NCBI GenBank assembly: GCA_023245865.1
Contig: JAHFJN010000001.1
Coordinates: 787,637-851,636, forward strand
Source: Candidatus Peribacteria bacterium
GTDB taxonomy: Bacteria > Patescibacteriota > Gracilibacteria > Peribacterales > Peribacteraceae
Direction: 5' to 3'
DNA: 64,000 bases
Below are positions 58,401-64,000 of the stretch, in pieces. The position numbers and the translations under genes are program-made. Positions within the stretch are counted from its first letter, which is position 1, and every line of letters begins with the position of its first letter. The notes beneath the pieces are model-generated. The model worked only from the letters and a program-made list of their open reading frames with translations. It was not told the DNA's origin and searched no databases.

Positions 58401-59133
58401 CCTGCGCCCACGAGTATCGGCGCTGCTGCTCACGCTCTTCACTTTGAGTGCATGCGATCTCATCACGGTATCGAATGATGGATTTAAAACGGCGCGCCTC
58501 GCCCCGTGCTCCAAAGAAGAAACGCCCTTTGCCTCGATTCCCTTCGCAGATTGGCCGCGCACGTATCACGGCACCGTCTCGAGCATCATCGAGGCGCACC
58601 TGCGGGAACTTGGAAAGACAGGAACGTTGGAGCTTCGCTGCACGGAAGAAGATTATGGAAAATTACTGAAACCGACCGACGAGCTGAGGGGGCTCGCGAC
58701 GACCCTCGCCCCGTGGAAAACGAGTACGGGACAGAGTGACCTGTCCGAAGCGAATCTCGGACCGGTGCTCCTCGAGTACCTGCGCGACTATGAGTGCGCG
58801 CTCTCCGAGCGGGATAATTTCCTCAGTGTGATAGTGCCGCGCGAACACTCGAGCACCGACTCAATGGAGCGTGGTGCGTACAACACGGAAAAAGGGAAAC
58901 AGGAAGAACTCATCGCACGCGAGCGCGCGGTGGCGAGGCCCGCCCTCGAACGCACGTTGATCATCATTGGCGGGCTCGACAGGCTCCGACCGCTGGGAGT
59001 GGACGTGGAATGCCTGAAGCGCACATCTCTCGATATACGAAACAGTCTCGGACTCGTGAGCCAAGCGGTGAGCTGTCTTGCGCGCCTTCGCGATACGCAG
59101 GGAAGCCTCCGTGACCCACCGCAAGCACCATGA
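58393..59133 (+). CDS. Lipoprotein 3 of 5 (246 aa)
   Basis: Lipobox LSAC after a short signal peptide (MNSLRPRVSALLLTLFT). The mature domain is helical with four further Cys. Overlaps gene 2 by 8 nt and gene 4 by 4 nt. No family recognised; likely membrane anchor of the complex (inference). Confidence 0.75.
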   Translation: MNSLRPRVSALLLTLFTLSACDLITVSNDGFKTARLAPCSKEETPFASIPFADWPRTYHGTVSSIIEAHLRELGKTGTLELRCTEEDYGKLLKPTDELRGLATTLAPWKTSTGQSDLSEANLGPVLLEYLRDYECALSERDNFLSVIVPREHSSTDSMERGAYNTEKGKQEELIARERAVARPALERTLIIIGGLDRLRPLGVDVECLKRTSLDIRNSLGLVSQAVSCLARLRDTQGSLRDPPQAP

Positions 59134-61877
59134 AACGGACGCTTTCCTGCATCGGCCTCGTCCTTCTGCTGCTGACAATCGGGCAGAGTGCTTTGGCAAA
59201 ACCGATCTATGAACGATTCAAGGAAACAGTGGAGCGGGAGCTCGATACCGAAAAGCTGGAACCGGAACTGAGCGCGTACCTCAGTGCTTTTGAAGCGAAG
59301 AAAAAGAATGTCACGGTCACGGAAACAGACGTGAACAAGCTTCTGCAAGGTGACGCTTCCGGCGTCTGCGGAAAATTTCCGAAGGATACAAAGGAGTCGT
59401 CTGTCATCGGCTGCACGGATCTCACGGAGAGCTTAGATCGCATGCGTAGGGACGAAGCGCGTGTCCGGGAAACGGCGCGGCTGCTCCAAGCTGCCGCCAC
59501 CAGTTACGAGCTCCCGATCTCGCAACTGCCTGATCGCGCAGTGAAGATCAGTACGGACCTGCGCGCGATCGTGAATATGTGGTCGGCCGGAACGGGCAGT
59601 ATGAAATCCTCCGTCTCAGGTGCGATGCTGCGCACGCAGGACGGCAATGTGCAAGCCATGAGCGGGATGCTGATGAAGGTCGGTTCCAAACTAAGCCAAC
59701 TCTCATCCGAAGAGCGCATCGCCGCCGTGTGGCGCTATCAGTATGGATTTCGCCTCGTAAAAGGGGACCGCGATCCTCTGTATCCGGCGCCACCCCTCGA
59801 CACTGCCGCCGTGAATACGGAACGCCAGTTTCTGTTCAAGCGCTGGGACACTGTGGAAACAGCGATGGACGAACTCTGGCAGTACGCCGCAGGGGACACC
59901 TTCGACCCTCCGCTGAAAAATAACGAGTACGCGCTCTACAGTTTCCCAAAAAGCCTGATGGAGGGCGCGATGCCAGACAACATCATCCTCTGGATACGGA
60001 TGGATAAAAATACGGAGGGCACCCCCGCGCATCCTCTCGGTGACGTCGGGCTCGCGTGGGGCACGGCTCTGGAACCCGTGATGCCGTCACTGATCACGAG
60101 CGGTGGAGAGCCGATCCTCGGCGGCAATTACCCGCCGGAACCTGCAGCGGAATCACACGGGCTCTGCTCTGATCCCGCTATGCAGCGCGGCTTCCTCTGC
60201 CGGGCTCTTCTCGTTACAGCCCCGGGAGACCGTTGCCCGCTCGATTCAGGCATAGATCCGACGAAAATCTCTCTAACCATGTGCACGGAAACCCCCCCAA
60301 AGATCGGCACGTGGTGCTGCGACAAGAGCAATCGGCAATGTTCCCCCACTGCAACCTCGACGGCATGCGTGGAGGGAGGCGGCAGTCCGTCGGCAACGGC
60401 GCAGGGATGCGCGGCAAACGGCTGCATCGTCCCCCCCCTGGCACCTGTCTTCTGCTGCATGAAAAATACAAATAAACAGTGCGTGGAGACCATCACGTCA
60501 TCCACGTGCATAGTGCAGGGCGGGAGTCCGTCCGCAACGGCGGAAGGCTGCGTCACGAACGGATGTCAAGATCCCGCAGTGCAAAACGCCCGTTATACGA
60601 TCGCCGGTCCCGATGTTTGCAGTGATGTCACGTACCGCGAAAAGCGCGGGCCGTTCGATCCCGATACCCAATGCACTGTGAACATGCACTGTGAAACAAG
60701 TTGCGGCTACGCAGAGGGGCTGACAAAGTTAAAAGATGACAAAGGCGTGATTGATGTGTGTGTGAAAAAAGGCCCGCGCACCGTTGTCGCCACGTACCTG
60801 CTCTACCATGAGCTGCACCACGTCTATCAGCAATGCAATCAAAAACCGGGCTGGAGTAATTATGATCTCATCGACGCACGAACCGATCTCTCGAACGAGC
60901 AGAAGAAGCTGCTCAAAAATCAAGCGTGCTGTCGTCAGGAGGGCGAAGCCTATCGCGGCCAGTGTGACCTGATGGAACGCGACGGGGTGTTTGCGAACGT
61001 TCCACCGATTGATGGCGTCACCCTCAATGCGGAAGTGTGCGCGGAAGTACTGACCGATTATAGCTGCGGACCGCGCGACGGCTATGATGGTTGCGAAACG
61101 AGCAGGACATACCCGCCTGGTTTTAAGGACAAACTGTTCGAAATTGAACAATCCAGTAATCCAAAAAATGTCGGCAAGAGCTGCGAAGACGTGAACCCCG
61201 TCACGGGCAAGCCGCGGATGTTTGAGGACGCGCGCGTACAAACACTCAAAGACACCTTGGAGCGAAGAAGTGACATCTGCACACCCGGACAGACGAATAT
61301 CTACGCCAACCGCATCGGCAACAACATGTGTTACATCGGACAGTGTGTCGAAGAATCCTTGGAACTGAACCGCTTGGTTGGGGGCCGCAGCCCGACGGGC
61401 GTCGGAGACTCTCTGGCACCCTTCGACAGCCCCCGTACAGGGGCACCTCTCGGAAATTTACTGATCAACCCGGCGACGGCCGAGGAACTCCTGCCTCGCT
61501 ATAACCCGGCCCTCCTCATGCACGATATGGAAACCGCCCTCTGCCAATTGCAAGGCCTTCCCCCCCGTACGCCGCCGATCCTCTGTGCCATCGAATACAG
61601 CCAGCGCCTCCGCTTGCCGATTCAAGACCAGATCAAACAAGTTCAGAGCATGATCGGCCAAGAGGAGGCCGAGCAGGACGCCGTTTCGCAGCTGCTGAGC
61701 CTGGCTCCTGCGCTCGGATCGCGTATCGGTACATCGTTCTACGCCACGTACCTTCACACCGCCAGCCGCGAACTCTCCGGAGTACTGGGAGTCGCCGTGC
61801 AGCTCTTTACACAGATGAAGAGTATCACCTTCCCGACGCAAATGTGCCCCCTCGCTCCCGGTCTCCCCATTCCATGA
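59130..61877 (+). CDS. Exported protein 4 of 5 with HExxH zinc-protease motif (915 aa)
   Basis: Signal peptide MKRTLSCIGLVLLLLTIG, cleaved after ALA. A helical N-terminal part follows, then two 46-residue Cys repeats at about 394-480 (TWCCDKSNRQC and FCCMKNTNKQC, each ending SPSATAxGC). Next is HELHH (residues 560-564) in LLYHELHHVYQQC, a zinc-metallopeptidase signature, with a possible third ligand (for example E605 in QEGEAYRGQC). The rest is Cys-rich, then helical. The start overlaps gene 3 as ATGA. Peptidase activity is inferred from the motif only. Confidence 0.78.
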   Translation: MKRTLSCIGLVLLLLTIGQSALAKPIYERFKETVERELDTEKLEPELSAYLSAFEAKKKNVTVTETDVNKLLQGDASGVCGKFPKDTKESSVIGCTDLTESLDRMRRDEARVRETARLLQAAATSYELPISQLPDRAVKISTDLRAIVNMWSAGTGSMKSSVSGAMLRTQDGNVQAMSGMLMKVGSKLSQLSSEERIAAVWRYQYGFRLVKGDRDPLYPAPPLDTAAVNTERQFLFKRWDTVETAMDELWQYAAGDTFDPPLKNNEYALYSFPKSLMEGAMPDNIILWIRMDKNTEGTPAHPLGDVGLAWGTALEPVMPSLITSGGEPILGGNYPPEPAAESHGLCSDPAMQRGFLCRALLVTAPGDRCPLDSGIDPTKISLTMCTETPPKIGTWCCDKSNRQCSPTATSTACVEGGGSPSATAQGCAANGCIVPPLAPVFCCMKNTNKQCVETITSSTCIVQGGSPSATAEGCVTNGCQDPAVQNARYTIAGPDVCSDVTYREKRGPFDPDTQCTVNMHCETSCGYAEGLTKLKDDKGVIDVCVKKGPRTVVATYLLYHELHHVYQQCNQKPGWSNYDLIDARTDLSNEQKKLLKNQACCRQEGEAYRGQCDLMERDGVFANVPPIDGVTLNAEVCAEVLTDYSCGPRDGYDGCETSRTYPPGFKDKLFEIEQSSNPKNVGKSCEDVNPVTGKPRMFEDARVQTLKDTLERRSDICTPGQTNIYANRIGNNMCYIGQCVEESLELNRLVGGRSPTGVGDSLAPFDSPRTGAPLGNLLINPATAEELLPRYNPALLMHDMETALCQLQGLPPRTPPILCAIEYSQRLRLPIQDQIKQVQSMIGQEEAEQDAVSQLLSLAPALGSRIGTSFYATYLHTASRELSGVLGVAVQLFTQMKSITFPTQMCPLAPGLPIP

Positions 61878-63274
61878 AACGAATTCTCCTCGCATCGGCG
61901 CTTCTCCTCTGCGTGTACGCGGAACCGGCTAGAGCGGAAAGTCATCTCAGTGAACAATGCAAAAAAATTCTCAGTCTCCCCCCCGTGTCTCCCTATATCA
62001 GCGCCGTCCGCGACCGTGCCGAAGCGGGCATCACGTATGCGAATGCCGGAGAAGTGGATGGCAGTTTCGAGAGCGTGCTGCAAAGCTGGGCGGAGTACGT
62101 CCGCTCTTCGATGGCCGAAGTGGCAGAGCCCCATACAGAGCTGATTGCCCGCGCGATGGACATGAGCAGCGCCACTGCCTGTCTGCACCTCGATGTCCTC
62201 ATGATCCAGTGCACCATGGAAAAGGTGCGTGACGAAATGAACGCACAGATCGAACGCGGTTCGCGCGAGGGCGTAACGCGACTCGGGCCGCTGCTCATAT
62301 TTTTGCAAGATCGTCTCACGCAGCTGCTGCGCGGGGCCCTGGACCCCGAGTACCAAGATCCCAATTGGGAGGAGTCCCAACCTTTCGATCCGCCGGACAG
62401 TGATTTTTCTGAGAGCCACGAGTGTCCATTCAGTTCGGATTACGCTCCTCCGTTTCAGAGCGGCTACGGTTGCGACGTGGAAACGCTGCAGCCACGCACC
62501 GCCTTCGCGCCCTTGAAGGCGGAATATGACACGCTGAAACTCATTACGGATCAGACAAATGCGTTTCGCGACGCGGAGCGCGCCTTCCTCACGACCGAGC
62601 AAGATCTTGCAACACTTTCCGGTGGAGATTCCGCAGCCTTCCCGCCCCTTCCGCCCCCCCGCACGCACCGCACCGCCGCGGGGTGCGACCAACAAACGAA
62701 CCTCCCGAGCTTCGATCTGCGCGGGCCCTTTTCTCTGCAAAAGAATCACCTCGATATCCTCACGCATTTCCTCCTGCAGCGCACCGAGGAAGGCGCCTCG
62801 CGACACTTCAGCGAAACATTGAAAAATGCGGACGAGTACTCCTCGGCCCAAAGCTCAGAGGCTACGCTGCGTTCGAACGAGAACATCCTCTGGTCCACGG
62901 TTCGCGGATCGCTGCGTCTCACATTCCAAGCATGGAGCATCCTCCAGGGCGAAGCCGAAGCGTTGCTCTTTCCCCAGGCGACCGACGATCAACTGGAGAT
63001 CGCACAAAGTTTGAGTAACCTGCACACAGTGGTAAGCACTCTCGCAAAGTTGGGACACGACAAGAGCGGGCTGCGCTCCTTTGCCATTAATATCGCTTCG
63101 TTTCTCCGCCGCAGCTGTGTCTTCCGCCCGTGCAATGCGAGCTTGGAAGAAGTGATCAAGATCTCGACGACTGACGCCTGCTTCCCTTACACGAACGGCG
63201 AGTTTTTGAACGATACGCCGGGGAGTCCCCGGTCGCAGAAGTGCCTGGAGGCGGCCAAGATGCAGATGCCGTGA
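61874..63274 (+). CDS. Exported protein 5 of 5 (466 aa)
   Basis: Signal peptide MKRILLASALLLCVYAEPARA. Helical mature protein with a few Cys and a Pro-rich central linker (FPPLPPPRTHRTAAGC). The start overlaps gene 4 as ATGA; the first in-frame ATG lies 10 codons earlier within gene 4 and would spoil the signal peptide. The last 88 nt overlap the end of the convergent reverse-transcriptase frame. Confidence 0.75.
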   Translation: MKRILLASALLLCVYAEPARAESHLSEQCKKILSLPPVSPYISAVRDRAEAGITYANAGEVDGSFESVLQSWAEYVRSSMAEVAEPHTELIARAMDMSSATACLHLDVLMIQCTMEKVRDEMNAQIERGSREGVTRLGPLLIFLQDRLTQLLRGALDPEYQDPNWEESQPFDPPDSDFSESHECPFSSDYAPPFQSGYGCDVETLQPRTAFAPLKAEYDTLKLITDQTNAFRDAERAFLTTEQDLATLSGGDSAAFPPLPPPRTHRTAAGCDQQTNLPSFDLRGPFSLQKNHLDILTHFLLQRTEEGASRHFSETLKNADEYSSAQSSEATLRSNENILWSTVRGSLRLTFQAWSILQGEAEALLFPQATDDQLEIAQSLSNLHTVVSTLAKLGHDKSGLRSFAINIASFLRRSCVFRPCNASLEEVIKISTTDACFPYTNGEFLNDTPGSPRSQKCLEAAKMQMP

Positions 63275-64000
63275 GCCCGCCCCATCCACAACCAAAAGTG
63301 ATTCCTAAGTTTCTGACTGAGTCGATAGGTGTTCGCATGCGAGAGAACACCGAGGTGCGACTGCAGCGATTGCGGCGTTCCGTTCCGTTGTGCACTGCGA
63401 AAGATGCGCCGCTTCGTTTTTGTTCGCAGTCTCCGGTAGTGTGGCAGCAAGACATAGCCTAGAAAATCGATGCCCTGGCGATATTTGTGGATTGTCACTT
63501 TGTGCGGATGTAGAGAGAGGCTCAGGCGCTGCTGCAAAAAATCTTCGATAGGTATGAGCAGAGAGCGTAGAAGGTGTTCATCGCGATCGACGATCACAAA
63601 ATCATCCGTGTACCGGATGTACGGCTTGATCCGGAGCGTGTGTTTGATGAAATGATCCAGCTCATGCAAGTAGACGTTTGCGAACAGTTGCGAGGTCAAA
63701 TTCCCGATCGGGATTCCATTACCGTGTGTGACGCAAAATCCTTCGATGATGAGTGACAGGAGCTCCATCATCGCACGATCCTCAATGCGCTGAGCGAGAA
63801 GTGCGAGAAGAATCCCGTGATCGACCGACGCGAAGAAGCGATGAATATCGCACTTAAGCGCGAAGCAGCGATCCGTGTGATTGCGACTCGCGCTTCGCAG
63901 CATCCTCTCGAGCGTATCTACGCCCTTGTGCGTGCCCTTGCCCCTGCGGCACGAGAAAGAGTGAACGATGAATCCGGGCTCGAAGATCGGGTTGAGGGCC
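63187..64000 (-). CDS. Reverse transcriptase, DGR type (N-terminus off window)
   Basis: 271 codons visible. From the right edge: PIFEPGFIVHSFSCRRGKGT, LKCDIHRFFASVDH (motif A), GIPIGNLTSQLFANVYLHEL (motif B with IGNLTSQ, typical of diversity-generating retroelements rather than the QGxxxSP of group II introns or retrons), YIRYTDDFVIV (YxDD) and FLGYVLLPHYRR. The C-terminal SLQSHLGVLSHANTYRL also fits DGR enzymes. The template repeat, Avd and target protein are not visible and would lie beyond 64000. The frame overlaps the convergent exported-protein gene by 88 nt. Confidence 0.85.
   Translation of the reverse strand, partial: ALNPIFEPGFIVHSFSCRRGKGTHKGVDTLERMLRSASRNHTDRCFALKCDIHRFFASVDHGILLALLAQRIEDRAMMELLSLIIEGFCVTHGNGIPIGNLTSQLFANVYLHELDHFIKHTLRIKPYIRYTDDFVIVDRDEHLLRSLLIPIEDFLQQRLSLSLHPHKVTIHKYRQGIDFLGYVLLPHYRRLRTKTKRRIFRSAQRNGTPQSLQSHLGVLSHANTYRLSQKLRNHFWLWMGRAHGICILAASRHFCDRGLPGVSFKNSPFV

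Noticed and set aside
63187-64000. Group II intron or retron reverse transcriptase
   Set aside because: Motif B is IGNLTSQ, not QGxxxSP, and there is no maturase domain in the visible part.

Overview
The window looks like chromosome of a small-genome bacterium of the Candidate Phyla Radiation (Patescibacteria). The Peribacteria/Peregrinibacteria side of that group fits best, but this is inference from gene style and was not tested by a tree. Supporting signs are a 16S rRNA gene interrupted by an intron-like insert with a LAGLIDADG endonuclease, no 23S gene next to it, very short leaders, CPR-style S6 and S18 proteins, and many exported proteins of unknown function. UGA is an ordinary stop codon (several ATGA overlaps), so the recoded Gracilibacteria/Absconditabacteria code is excluded. 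GC is moderately high.

Layout. 0-8 kb: sufS-sufU, tRNA-Thr, a Bro-N protein, an M50 protease, L28, a small GGQ release factor, tRNA-Ser and pheT. 8-12 kb: a giant Cys-rich SLH-like surface protein and a cobalamin adenosyltransferase. 12-28 kb: L34, M16 protease, a TMTC-like membrane/TPR protein, ndk, a PurN-like protein, an A-type Fe-S carrier fused to a DUF1858-like domain, CtpA, an RNase H-like protein, VanW, RecO, FtsX, PBP1A and YebC. 28-36 kb: a 1052-residue protein with a transglutaminase-like triad, rpsF-rpsR, and the 16S gene. 36-46 kb: a split suf cluster (sufD, two unknown genes, sufB, then sufC), a GIY-YIG protein, several runs of tiny membrane proteins, and a ferredoxin. 46-54 kb: lspA, ftsW, murG, a cyclophilin lipoprotein, gltX, a YerC/TrpR-type regulator with a perfect 30-bp palindrome, murB and a two-OB-fold SSB. 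54.6-63.3 kb: five overlapping genes for large exported proteins, one with HExxH. At the right edge is a reverse transcriptase of the diversity-generating-retroelement type, cut by the window end.

How the genes work together. SufS/U/B/D/C plus the A-type carrier make a complete-looking SUF Fe-S assembly set spread over three loci; the [2Fe-2S] ferredoxin is a likely client. PBP1A, FtsW, MurG, MurB, LspA, CtpA and VanW describe a peptidoglycan-bearing envelope. The SLH protein, the TMTC-like protein and the five-gene exported operon probably serve the cell surface.

Two genome-wide themes stand out. First, at least ten families of short imperfect palindromic repeats, many built from 7-nt units, sit between genes and also in frame inside conserved genes; all five suf genes carry at least one. 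They resemble in behaviour the Rickettsia palindromic elements. Second, many genes have a sigma70-type -10 box (TATACT-like) ending only 6-10 nt before the start codon, so their mRNAs should be leaderless or nearly so, while genes inside operons use AAGGAG. The 16S 3' end reads ATCTCCTT rather than the usual CACCTCCTT, and one gene carries its perfect complement.
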